From Hufsiella ginkgonis (GTDB taxonomy: Bacteria > Bacteroidota > Bacteroidia > Sphingobacteriales > Sphingobacteriaceae), in contig NZ_WVHS01000002.1 in assembly GCF_009834915.1 (NCBI RefSeq), forward strand, positions 1-64,000: 64,000 bases of DNA, in the 5' to 3' direction. Positions 15,734-23,514 of this stretch are shown one piece after another (the first letter of the stretch is position 1; each line of letters opens with the position of its first letter). The position numbers were made by a program, and so were the translations under genes. Under the pieces are notes generated by a model. The model had not been told where the DNA came from. It did no database searches and saw only the letters and a program-made list of their open reading frames with translations.

Positions 15734-18448
15734 ATGAGTATTTCAAAGACATATAGTCCCCGAGAAGCAGAAGATAAATGGTACAATTACTGGATGGAAA
15801 AACGGTTTTTCCGCTCGGTGCCCGACGATCGTGAGCCTTACACCATTGTGATCCCGCCGCCTAACGTGACCGGTGTGCTGCATATGGGGCATATGCTGAA
15901 CAATACCATCCAGGATGTGCTCATCCGCCGTGCACGCATGCAGGGTAAAAATGCCTGCTGGGTACCTGGAACAGACCATGCTTCTATTGCTACGGAGGCC
16001 AAGGTGGTAGCCATGCTGCGTGAGCGCGGTATTGAAAAAAAAGACCTTAGCCGGGAGGCTTTTATGGAGTACGCCTGGGAATGGAAAGAGAAATATGGCG
16101 GCATCATCCTCGAGCAGCTGAAAAAACTCGGTGCGTCCTGCGATTGGGACCGCACTAAATTCACCATGGACCAAGATCTTTCAGAAGCGGTGGTGGATAC
16201 GTTCGTTCACCTATATAAAAAGGGCTGGATCTACCGCGGCATAAGAATGGTGAACTGGGACCCGAAAGGAAAAACCGCTGTTTCCGATGAGGAGGTGGTA
16301 CGTAAAGAAGTAAATCAGAAGCTCTATTATATAAAATACGCCTTAATTGATCAGCAGCCAACCGGCAGCCACCAGCCATCGGTAAACAGTTATGTTGTTA
16401 TTGCGACTACCAGGCCGGAAACCATCATGGCAGATGCTGCCGTTTGTATAAACCCGAATGACGGGCGGTATAAACACTTGAAAGGTAAATCGGTATATGT
16501 CCCGTTGATAAACAGGGAGATCCCCATCATTGAAGACGAGTATGTGACTATGGAATTCGGTACGGGTTGCTTAAAAGTAACGCCGGCGCATGACCTGAAC
16601 GACTATGAGTTGGGCGTAAAACACCGCCTTAGCGTGATCGACATTTTAAATGACGATGGTACGCTAAACGAAAAAGCCGGGATACTGGTGGGAGAGGACC
16701 GGTTCGCCGCACGAAAAAAAATCGCAGAGCTTCTCGATCTTCATCACCATCTCGAGAAAGTAGAAGACTACAAATCGCAGGTCGGGTTTTCGGAACGCAC
16801 CGATGCCGCGATCGAGCCCCGTCTTTCGATGCAGTGGTTTTGCAAAATGGGAGAGATGGCCGGCCCGGCATTGGATTATGTGCTGGATGGCGAAATAAAG
16901 CTCATTCCCGATAAGTTCGTAAACACCTATCGCCACTGGATGGAGAATGTAAAGGACTGGTGTATCAGCCGCCAGCTCTGGTGGGGGCAGCAGATCCCGG
17001 CGTGGTACAACCAGCACGGAGACTGGGTGGTTGCCAAAACGCGCGAAGAAGCCCTTGACGGTTTCCTGGAGAAAGCGGATCCCGACAGGAAGTTTTCTGA
17101 AAACGCCGCGCGCGGGTTTAAAGCGCAATTGGATCCGTTCCTTAAACAGGACGACGATGTGGTAGATACCTGGTTCTCTTCCTGGCTATGGCCGATCTCG
17201 GTGTTCGATACGAGCGTATTTGGAGATCCGGCCAACCCGGGAAACGCCGACCTGCAATATTATTACCCTACCAACGACCTGGTAACGGCGCCCGAGATCC
17301 TCTTCTTCTGGGTGGCCCGCATGGTGATGGCCGGACACGAATTTAAAGGGGAGGCGCCGTTTAAGAACGTATACCTTACCGGGATCGTCAGGGATAAGCT
17401 GGGCAGGAAGATGTCGAAATCGTTGGGCAACTCGCCCGACCCGATCGGCCTGATCGGGAAATACGGCGCTGATGGCGTTCGCGTGGGGATGCTTCTTTGC
17501 TCGCCCGCAGGTAACGACCTGATGTTCGATGAATCGTATTGCGAGCAGGGCAGGAACTTTGCCAATAAGGTGTGGAACGCCTTCCGCCTGCTGAAGGGCT
17601 GGGAGATAGATGATTCGATGCCGTTTGCTAACGCTGTGCCGGTAGCGTGGTTCGGCAACCGGTTTGCGGAAGCGTTGGAAGAGATCGACCAGCATTTTGA
17701 TGGATACCGCCTGTCGGAAGCTTTAATGGCGACCTATAAACTGGTATGGGACGATTTTTGTGCCTGGTACCTGGAGATGATCAAACCCGCGTACCAGCAG
17801 CCGGTAGACCGGGAAACCTTTAACCACACCAAGGCATTTTTTAGCCAGGTTATTCGTTTGCTGCACCCTTTTATGCCTTTCCTGTCTGAAGAGCTATGGC
17901 ACGACGACGTTTTTGGTGAACGGGCGGAAAGCGACTGTTGTATCGTTGCCGAATATCCTGTATTGGGCCATCCGACCAACGAGGTGCTGCTTTCGGAGAT
18001 CCAGGCCGTGAAACAGCTGATATCCGAGATCCGGAACCTGCGAAACAGTAAACAATTATCCCCGAAAGAAGCATTACCGCTTACCGTTAAATCAGGTTCT
18101 GATACGGACTACCAGGTGTACAAAGACATCATCGTAAAGCTGGCCAATGTCAGCGAAGTGGCGATTTCCGAAGAGAAGGTAACAGGCGCGGCGTCGTTCC
18201 TGGTGGGACGCGACGAGTTCTTTGTTTCGATCCCCACCGGGTTGATCGATGCGGAATCAGAGCGCGAACGAATCACCAAAGAGATTGGATACCTGCGGGG
18301 ATTCCTGAAATCAGTGGACGCCAAACTCTCCAATGAGCGCTTCGTGGCCAATGCCAAGCCGGAAGTGGTGGAGAACGAACGCAATAAGAAAGCGGATGCG
18401 GAAGCGAAGATCAGGATATTGGAGGAAAACGTTATACGTTTGACGTGA
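15734..18448 (+). CDS. valS: Valyl-tRNA synthetase
   Basis: 904 residues, normal for ValS. The class Ia signatures are clear: PPPNVTGVLHMGHML (HIGH motif, residues 50-53) and GRKMSKSLGNSPDP (KMSKS, 559-563). The editing (CP1) domain lies between them, including ATTRPETIMAD and FGTGCLKVTPAHD. The anticodon-binding domain and a C-terminal ValS coiled coil (~840-904, ERERITKEIGYLRGF...) complete the enzyme. It charges tRNA-Val. Residues ~205-219 are an unusual low-complexity insertion (LIDQQPTGSHQPSVNSY) just before the conserved ATTRPET strand; its DNA resembles the repeat upstream of the gene. The stop codon lies inside another repeat. Confidence 0.97.
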   Translation: MSISKTYSPREAEDKWYNYWMEKRFFRSVPDDREPYTIVIPPPNVTGVLHMGHMLNNTIQDVLIRRARMQGKNACWVPGTDHASIATEAKVVAMLRERGIEKKDLSREAFMEYAWEWKEKYGGIILEQLKKLGASCDWDRTKFTMDQDLSEAVVDTFVHLYKKGWIYRGIRMVNWDPKGKTAVSDEEVVRKEVNQKLYYIKYALIDQQPTGSHQPSVNSYVVIATTRPETIMADAAVCINPNDGRYKHLKGKSVYVPLINREIPIIEDEYVTMEFGTGCLKVTPAHDLNDYELGVKHRLSVIDILNDDGTLNEKAGILVGEDRFAARKKIAELLDLHHHLEKVEDYKSQVGFSERTDAAIEPRLSMQWFCKMGEMAGPALDYVLDGEIKLIPDKFVNTYRHWMENVKDWCISRQLWWGQQIPAWYNQHGDWVVAKTREEALDGFLEKADPDRKFSENAARGFKAQLDPFLKQDDDVVDTWFSSWLWPISVFDTSVFGDPANPGNADLQYYYPTNDLVTAPEILFFWVARMVMAGHEFKGEAPFKNVYLTGIVRDKLGRKMSKSLGNSPDPIGLIGKYGADGVRVGMLLCSPAGNDLMFDESYCEQGRNFANKVWNAFRLLKGWEIDDSMPFANAVPVAWFGNRFAEALEEIDQHFDGYRLSEALMATYKLVWDDFCAWYLEMIKPAYQQPVDRETFNHTKAFFSQVIRLLHPFMPFLSEELWHDDVFGERAESDCCIVAEYPVLGHPTNEVLLSEIQAVKQLISEIRNLRNSKQLSPKEALPLTVKSGSDTDYQVYKDIIVKLANVSEVAISEEKVTGAASFLVGRDEFFVSIPTGLIDAESERERITKEIGYLRGFLKSVDAKLSNERFVANAKPEVVENERNKKADAEAKIRILEENVIRLT

Positions 18449-18454
18449 GACGTT
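18436..18454. repeat. Dispersed repeat, family C, at the end of valS
   Basis: ACGTTTGACGTGAGACGTT overlaps the valS stop codon and matches 32808-32826 at 16 of 19 bases. Confidence 0.45.
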
Positions 18455-18544
18455 ATAATGATGACGCATAGCTGCGCTGTTTGAACGCGGGACAGGAACA
18501 TGTAACGTAACTACAATTTTATACGACTCTTTATACGCCATTTT

Positions 18545-18552
18545 TATATTTG
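18545..18552 (+). promoter_or_regulatory. -7 box of the lipoprotein gene at 18570
   Basis: TATATTTG is an exact TAnnTTTG, 17 bases before the ATG. Confidence 0.66.
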
Positions 18553-18569
18553 CCAACAAACCAAACCGT

Positions 18570-19232
18570 ATGTTTTCCACCCGAAGAATCACATTTTTAT
18601 TCCCGGCTGCCGTTGCTTTATTAAGTTTTGGCGCCTGCCAGCAGTCTAAACCTGTATCAGAAAACAAAGAACCGGCCGTTGCTGCGAAAGACCTCGTATC
18701 ATGTACCGGCATCGGGGAAGTGAAGCTGACAGACAGTTACCAGGACCTTGAGAAGAAATTTGGCAAGGCCAACCTGACAGAACATGATAACAACGTGCTT
18801 GGCAAGTTCACCGCTATCTGGGACCAGAAACCCGAACAGGTTAATATCTACTGGAAAGAAAAGGCCGCGCCATATACACACATCGATTTTATGGAAACCG
18901 TATCACCCGACGCACCGTACACCACACAAAAGGGCTTAAAGGTGGGGATGCTGATGGTGGATGTGCAGAAGATTAATTCCGACATGCCGTTAACCTTTGT
19001 AAATCCTTACGCGAACCAGGATCCCGGCCTCATCACCAGCTTTAATAACGGTGAGCTGGCTATTGCCGATCCCTGCCTTTCGGGCCATGTAGAGGTAACC
19101 AAGACCCGTAATATTGATGCCAAAGTACTGGCGGCGTTTACCGGTGAGAAATCGGTAGAGTCGACCCACAAGCTCATCATGGGCGGGCGCATGGACGTGA
19201 TCTTTGCGAATTTCCGTCTCGCCAATAAGTAA
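18570..19232 (+). CDS. Lipoprotein of unknown function
   Basis: 220 residues. The N-terminus is a lipoprotein signal peptide with a lipobox-like LLSFGAC, so Cys23 would be lipidated. The mature domain contains GIGEVKLTDSYQDLEKKFGKANL, a segment like the start of small SmpA/BLIP-like folds (a short helix after G-x-V/K-L-x-D-S). I do not recognise a specific family and assign no function. It has its own exact promoter and is followed after 7 bases by the end of a convergent gene. There are two cysteines in the mature protein besides the lipidated one. Confidence 0.8.
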   Translation: MFSTRRITFLFPAAVALLSFGACQQSKPVSENKEPAVAAKDLVSCTGIGEVKLTDSYQDLEKKFGKANLTEHDNNVLGKFTAIWDQKPEQVNIYWKEKAAPYTHIDFMETVSPDAPYTTQKGLKVGMLMVDVQKINSDMPLTFVNPYANQDPGLITSFNNGELAIADPCLSGHVEVTKTRNIDAKVLAAFTGEKSVESTHKLIMGGRMDVIFANFRLANK

Positions 19233-19239
19233 CAACGGA

Positions 19240-19701
19240 TCAGCTCCCGTTGGTATACATCGGGAGCTCTTCTATAAACTTGTAGGAGCGCCGCCCGAAA
19301 TCCACTTCACAAAAATAGTGCTGCAGCCCGTTAGTAACCGCCAGGAAGCTCACCTGGTGTACCACGTTGTAGCGTGCTACCTGGTCGAAAGTCGCCTGGC
19401 TGATCTTAACCGACGGCGCCTTGCATTCCACCAGCAGCGTTTTATTCCCCGCCGCGTTAAATAATACGATATCGCTTCGCTTTTGCAGGCTATTGAGCTT
19501 CAATCCGCCTTCCAGGCCGATCAGCCCTTTGGGGTAATTCTTTTGCCTGATCAGGAACTGTACAAAATGTTGCCTTACCCACTCTTCGGGTGTAAGCACC
19601 AGGAATTTCCTGCGTACCTCATCAAAGATGAAGATAGTGCCCGACTCTTCTTTCAGCCTGAACGGGAACTGCGGCAGGTTAAGCGGGGTAGGATTGAACA
19701 C
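19240..19701 (-). CDS. Orphan HsdR N-terminal-like nuclease-fold protein
   Basis: 154 residues from GTG 19701. A longer frame begins with GTG 19749, but an exact -7 box (19707-19714) lies inside that extension, and homologues start near N-P-x-x-L-N-L-P. It has the HSDR_N_2 pattern: LTPEEWVRQHFVQFLI, then a PD-(D/E)xK core with SDIVLF (D77) and VECKAPSVKIS (E92, K94), then F-D-Q-V-A-R-Y-N and F-L-A-V-T-N-G-L. There is no helicase or methylase partner, so this is not a classical type I restriction system. Stand-alone copies beside holA are, to my knowledge, common in Bacteroidota, which hints at a replication or repair role; that is inference. Confidence 0.86.
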   Translation of the reverse strand: MFNPTPLNLPQFPFRLKEESGTIFIFDEVRRKFLVLTPEEWVRQHFVQFLIRQKNYPKGLIGLEGGLKLNSLQKRSDIVLFNAAGNKTLLVECKAPSVKISQATFDQVARYNVVHQVSFLAVTNGLQHYFCEVDFGRRSYKFIEELPMYTNGS

Positions 19702-19706
19702 GCAGG

Positions 19707-19714
19707 CAAAGATA
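19707..19714 (-). promoter_or_regulatory. -7 box that decides the start of the HsdR_N-like gene
   Basis: TATCTTTG on the minus strand is an exact TAnnTTTG, 5 bases before GTG 19701. Transcription from here would exclude the longer start at 19749. Confidence 0.6.
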
Positions 19715-19792
19715 ATGAAATGGCCAGGTAAATATTTCCTAAATGCCACAGGAAACGCCGTGTTTATTGCCGCGATTAGCTAAATTCGCATC

Positions 19793-20809
19793 GTGTCTGT
19801 CGCCAATATTCTGTCTGATCTAAAGGCCGGGAAATATAAGCCTGTTTACCTGCTGCATGGGGAGGAGCCGTATTATGTCGACCTGGTAAGCGACTACATC
19901 GAAAAAAACGTACTGTCTGACGGGGAAAAGGGCTTCAACCAGACCGTGTTGTACGGAAGAGACACGGACGTGCAAACGATCCTGAACGCCGCAAAGCGCT
20001 ACCCCATGATGAGCGATTACCAGGTAGTGATCGTCAAGGAAGCCCAGGAGCTTAAATGGGGGAAAGAAGGGGTCGGTGATCCTTTTGCCGGCTATGTAGA
20101 AAACCCGTTGCGGAGCACTATCCTGGTGATCTGTTTTAAATATGCCAGGTTCGATAAGCGAAAAAAACTGTACAAGGCCTTCGAGAAAAGTGGTGTGGTG
20201 CTCGAATCTGCCCCGATCTATGAAAGCAAGCTTCCGGCATGGATTGAAGAAGCCGTGGCCGCAAAAGGGTACCGGGTTCACGCACGCGCTGCTGCTATGA
20301 TAGCCGGGTACCTGGGTAACGACCTGTCTAAAATTGCCAATGAACTGGAGAAGCTGATGCTGAACATACCCAAAGGACAGGAGATCTCCCCGGATGACGT
20401 GCAGAACAACATCGGCATCAGCAAAGAATATAATGTATTCGAGCTGCAGGCCGCGATCGCCAAACGCGACATCTTTAAAGCAAACCAGGTGATTGACTAT
20501 TTCGCCGCCAACCCAAAGTCGAACCCGGCGGTACTGGTGCTTGGCAACCTGAATACGTATTTCGGCAAAGTCCTGAAATACCATTACGTAGCCGACCGCT
20601 CGCCGCAGGGCCTGGCACGTGAGCTCGGCGTAAATCCCTATTTTGTGAAAGATTACGAAATGGCCGGACGCAATTATCCTGTTGGCAAGATCTTTAACGT
20701 GATCAGCTACCTGAGAGATTATGACCTGAAAACCAAGGGAGTAGATTCTACCGGTAACACCACGCAGGGCGAACTGATGAAGGAACTGGTATTTAAGATC
20801 ATCCATTGA
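19793..20809 (+). CDS. holA: DNA polymerase III subunit delta
   Basis: 338 residues from GTG 19793. The sequence opens with the HolA pattern KPVYLLHGEEPYYVDLVSDYIE (a Walker-A-like region degenerate for ATP, as usual in delta) and continues with RYPMMSDYQVVIVKEAQEL and the middle-domain segment YLGNDLSKIANELEKL. Delta opens the beta clamp within the clamp loader. It overlaps the next gene by 4 bases and is divergent from the HsdR_N-like gene, with 91 bases between starts. TAAATTCG at 19781-19788 is a one-mismatch -7 box. Confidence 0.94.
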   Translation: MSVANILSDLKAGKYKPVYLLHGEEPYYVDLVSDYIEKNVLSDGEKGFNQTVLYGRDTDVQTILNAAKRYPMMSDYQVVIVKEAQELKWGKEGVGDPFAGYVENPLRSTILVICFKYARFDKRKKLYKAFEKSGVVLESAPIYESKLPAWIEEAVAAKGYRVHARAAAMIAGYLGNDLSKIANELEKLMLNIPKGQEISPDDVQNNIGISKEYNVFELQAAIAKRDIFKANQVIDYFAANPKSNPAVLVLGNLNTYFGKVLKYHYVADRSPQGLARELGVNPYFVKDYEMAGRNYPVGKIFNVISYLRDYDLKTKGVDSTGNTTQGELMKELVFKIIH

Positions 20810-21405
20810 AACTGCCGCTTTCATTTTACCAGCGGGACGATGTGCTCGCGATTGCCCGGGAGCTGAACGGGAAGTGCCTGTATACCTGTGTAGACGGGTT
20901 ACTTACCGGCGGTATGATCGTAGAAACCGAAGCCTATCGCGGGCCGGATGACCGTGGCTCTCATGCCTGGAACGACCGCCGCACGCCCCGCAACGAAATG
21001 ATGTATGCTGCCGGGGGCGTAGTATACATGTATATCTGTTACGGAATACACGATATGCTGAACATCGTGACCGGCGACGAGGGCTCATCGCACGCCATTC
21101 TTATCCGTGCCATAGAGCCATTAACCGGGCTTGAGGTTATGCGGGACCGGAGAAATGTCCATCATGCGGATGTGCGCCTGTGCCAGGGACCTGGCGCCCT
21201 TGCAAAAGCCTTGGGCCTGAATAAGATACATAACGGTGCTTCCCTGGCCGGCGATGAGATCTGGATAACGGATAATCCTTCCCCGGAACCGTTAGAGATC
21301 GCTTCCTCCGCCCGGATCGGCCTCAATTTCCCCGGGATCTACCGTGACATTCCCTGGCGTTTTTATGTGCGCGGCAACCGCTACGTAAGCAGGAATAAAA
21401 CGTAG
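20806..21405 (+). CDS. DNA-3-methyladenine glycosylase (AAG/MPG family)
   Basis: 199 residues, starting with a TTG that overlaps the holA stop (TTGA), so translation is probably coupled. Family signatures are clear: GMIVETEAYRGPDDRGSHAWNDRRTPRNEMMYAAGG carries the catalytic Glu and the intercalating-loop region, followed by VYMYICYGIHDMLNIV and CQGPGALAKALGL. It excises alkylated purines (3-methyladenine, hypoxanthine, ethenoadenine) to start base-excision repair. No other start fits better, because the conserved fold begins about 15 residues in. Confidence 0.94.
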   Translation: MKLPLSFYQRDDVLAIARELNGKCLYTCVDGLLTGGMIVETEAYRGPDDRGSHAWNDRRTPRNEMMYAAGGVVYMYICYGIHDMLNIVTGDEGSSHAILIRAIEPLTGLEVMRDRRNVHHADVRLCQGPGALAKALGLNKIHNGASLAGDEIWITDNPSPEPLEIASSARIGLNFPGIYRDIPWRFYVRGNRYVSRNKT

Positions 21406-21495
21406 TAACTCAAGTTTGCTGTAAAAAAATAAAACCGGCCCTGCTGTAACTTGTTCAACCTGAAAGGATTCTACCAAACCCTTAAGAACAAGGTT

Positions 21496-21759
21496 ATGAA
21501 AACAACCAGATCAATGATAGCAGCCATCGCTTTCACGGCAGTGAGCGGTATCGCGCTGGCACAAAATCCGCCGGCAAAGGAAACCAAATCCACAAGGGAC
21601 ACTATCAGGACTGCGGCTCCTGCACCGGTAAGGCGCGATACGGTAGCAAGAAAAGAGACGCGGTCTACGCGGGATACCATTAAAACTTCGGCGCCGCCAA
21701 CGCCCCGTGACACTACGCGGAGAGATACCACCAGGAAGCCCGTACCCGGGAAAAACTAA
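21496..21759 (+). CDS. Small secreted low-complexity protein with R-D-T repeats
   Basis: 87 residues from ATG 21496; an upstream in-frame start at 21451 would place 15 residues before an obvious signal peptide. The signal peptide is residues 1-~23 (MIAAIAFTAVSGIALAQ). The mature ~64 residues are disordered and basic, built on repeated K-S-T-R-D-T-I and R-R-D-T motifs with Pro/Ala linkers. I recognise no family. Its regular repetition and signal peptide support it being real; the function is unknown. Confidence 0.68.
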   Translation: MKTTRSMIAAIAFTAVSGIALAQNPPAKETKSTRDTIRTAAPAPVRRDTVARKETRSTRDTIKTSAPPTPRDTTRRDTTRKPVPGKN

Positions 21760-21785
21760 CAGGAATACCTCCGGGAACGGGTGTC

Positions 21786-22988
21786 TCAGAACAGGCTAAG
21801 CTGCGCAGTTGACGGCGGGTTTGCCTTTCCAAGTACGGTTCGTCCGCCGTATTTCCATGATTCGTAACGTTCTTTCCGGATCACCTGGTCAAAATTGGCA
21901 TTTGGGGTGAAGCCCCGTTCGGCATTACGTGCGATTTCGCCCAGTTTCTGGATCGCGCGCAGTTTATCGCCCTGGTCGATCTTAGCCCGCTGAACCGCTT
22001 TCTCCAGCGTGCCGATCGTTTCGTCATAAACCTTTAGCGGAACAGGGAACGGGTGCCCGTCTTTTCCGCCATGGGCGAAGGAAAAGCGCGCCGGGTCTTT
22101 GAACCGGGAAGGAGTACCATAGATCACTTCGCTTACCAGCGCCAGCGATTGCAGGGTGCGCGGCCCCAGGCCTTCAAGCAGCAGCAGTTCCTCGAAGTCT
22201 GCAGGTTTGCGCTCGTGGGCGAGCCATAATACGGCGCCGAGCCGTTTCAGGTCTACATCTTTCGCCTGTACGTCATGGCGGGCCGGCATCACCAGCTTTC
22301 GCGTTTCCGCGATCATCTTATCGGGGTGTTCGCCCATGATTTCGAGCATGGCGTTCCGGGCGGGCGCAGAACGGCTCGTGGCGAGGTTCAGGATGGTTCC
22401 CTGGTTCGGGCCAAAGATACCGGTGTGCGGATCGTCGATGAAAGATGCCAGTTCCGGCGAATGCCAGTGATAGCGGCGCGCGGTAACGTTTACATGGTTC
22501 ATGCCCTGCTGCACCACCGCCCATTGCCCTTCGCTGCTCACCACGAAGTTATGGGTGTATAGCTGGAAACCGTCTTGGATAGCCGTATTATCAACCTTTG
22601 CGCTGAGCTTACTGCATTTAACGAGGTGGGCGCCGTCGAGACCGGTGCGTTCACCCGCCGCCAGGAGTTCGCGGGGCGCCAGCCGGGAGTGTTTGCCTTT
22701 ACCGCCACAAATGTAAATGCCAAGTTCCTGCGATCGCGGGTTGATGGCTGCCTTTAAAGCCCCCATCACGGAAGTAGTGATGCCCGATGAATGCCAATCC
22801 ATGCCCAGTACCGCGCCAAAGCTCTGGAACCAAAACGGATCGCTTAAGCGGCGTATTACCTCGTTCCTCCCGAATTCGGTAATGATCGACTCGGTAATGG
22901 CTAACCCAAGCCTGGCCATCCGCTCGGCAAGCCACCTGGGCACGTACCCGTAATGTAAGGGGAGATCTGCTGACCCGGAATGTTTCAT
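21786..22988 (-). CDS. DUF763 family protein
   Basis: 400 residues from ATG 22988; the longer frame from 23018 crosses an exact -7 box, so it is rejected. DUF763 signatures are clear: SGSADLPLHYGYVPRWLAERMARLG at the start and ITEFGRNEVIRRLSDPFWFQSFGAVLGMDWHSSGITTSVMGALK. Later the segment LLLEGLGPRTLQSLALVSEVIYG reads as a helix-hairpin-helix, the usual DNA-backbone binding element. The family is found in bacteria and archaea and its function is not established; a nucleic-acid role is inferred from the hairpin motif and the nearby repair genes. Confidence 0.9.
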   Translation of the reverse strand: MKHSGSADLPLHYGYVPRWLAERMARLGLAITESIITEFGRNEVIRRLSDPFWFQSFGAVLGMDWHSSGITTSVMGALKAAINPRSQELGIYICGGKGKHSRLAPRELLAAGERTGLDGAHLVKCSKLSAKVDNTAIQDGFQLYTHNFVVSSEGQWAVVQQGMNHVNVTARRYHWHSPELASFIDDPHTGIFGPNQGTILNLATSRSAPARNAMLEIMGEHPDKMIAETRKLVMPARHDVQAKDVDLKRLGAVLWLAHERKPADFEELLLLEGLGPRTLQSLALVSEVIYGTPSRFKDPARFSFAHGGKDGHPFPVPLKVYDETIGTLEKAVQRAKIDQGDKLRAIQKLGEIARNAERGFTPNANFDQVIRKERYESWKYGGRTVLGKANPPSTAQLSLF

Positions 22989-22993
22989 GCTAA

Positions 22994-23001
22994 CAAAATT
23001 A
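22994..23001 (-). promoter_or_regulatory. -7 box of the DUF763 gene
   Basis: TAATTTTG on the minus strand is an exact TAnnTTTG, 5 bases before ATG 22988. It lies inside the longer frame and argues for the shorter start. Confidence 0.62.
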
Positions 23002-23110
23002 GTAAATATTTTCTGCAACTATTGCAGGTAAAGGGGGACTTTCTTACTTTCATGGGCGATATGAAGATCCCTGTTTTTAGCCCTTCCGGGTTTGGTAAAA
23101 TTGTGAACGG

Positions 23111-23479
23111 ATGAATATAGAAGAGCTGCGCGACTATTGCCTCGATAAAAAAGGCACCACCGAGGGGTTTCCTTTCGGTGAAGAGGTGCTGGTGTTTAAA
23201 GTAGGCGGTAAAATGTTCCTGCTGGCGCCGGTAGAGGGCCGGTTAACGATGAATGCCAAGTGCGACCCGGACCGGGCGGTAGAGCTGAGGGAACGCTACC
23301 CGGAGATCGTCCCGGGCTACCATATGAATAAGCAGCAATGGAATACGGTGGACCTTACAGGAAACTTACCAAATGGCCTGATCAGGGAGCTCGTTGACCA
23401 TTCCTACGATCTTGTTTACCGGAAATTGACGAAGAAACTGCAGCATGAGATCGCTGACGGCACATGGCTGCCTGAATAA
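23111..23479 (+). CDS. MmcQ/YjbR family protein
   Basis: 122 residues, full length for the family. Conserved features are M-N-I-E-E-L-R-D-Y-C-L near the start, TTEGFPFGEEVLVFKVGGKMFLL, the N-A-K-C-D-P segment, PGYHMNKQQWNTVDL and the terminal YDLVYRKLTKKLQ. The fold is a CyaY-like double-wing motif often annotated as DNA-binding; no enzymatic activity is known. It lies 35 bases upstream of the DUF2130 gene on the same strand and may be co-transcribed. Confidence 0.9.
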   Translation: MNIEELRDYCLDKKGTTEGFPFGEEVLVFKVGGKMFLLAPVEGRLTMNAKCDPDRAVELRERYPEIVPGYHMNKQQWNTVDLTGNLPNGLIRELVDHSYDLVYRKLTKKLQHEIADGTWLPE

Positions 23480-23514
23480 GCTGACCAAAAGTTATACATT
23501 GTAATTCACACAAG

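Noticed and set aside
19240-19749. Type I restriction system
   Set aside because: Only an HsdR N-terminal-like domain is present; there is no helicase, HsdM or HsdS.
19820-20824. 334-codon minus-strand frame opposite holA
   Set aside because: It is the antisense of a clear DNA polymerase delta subunit; composition is not protein-like.
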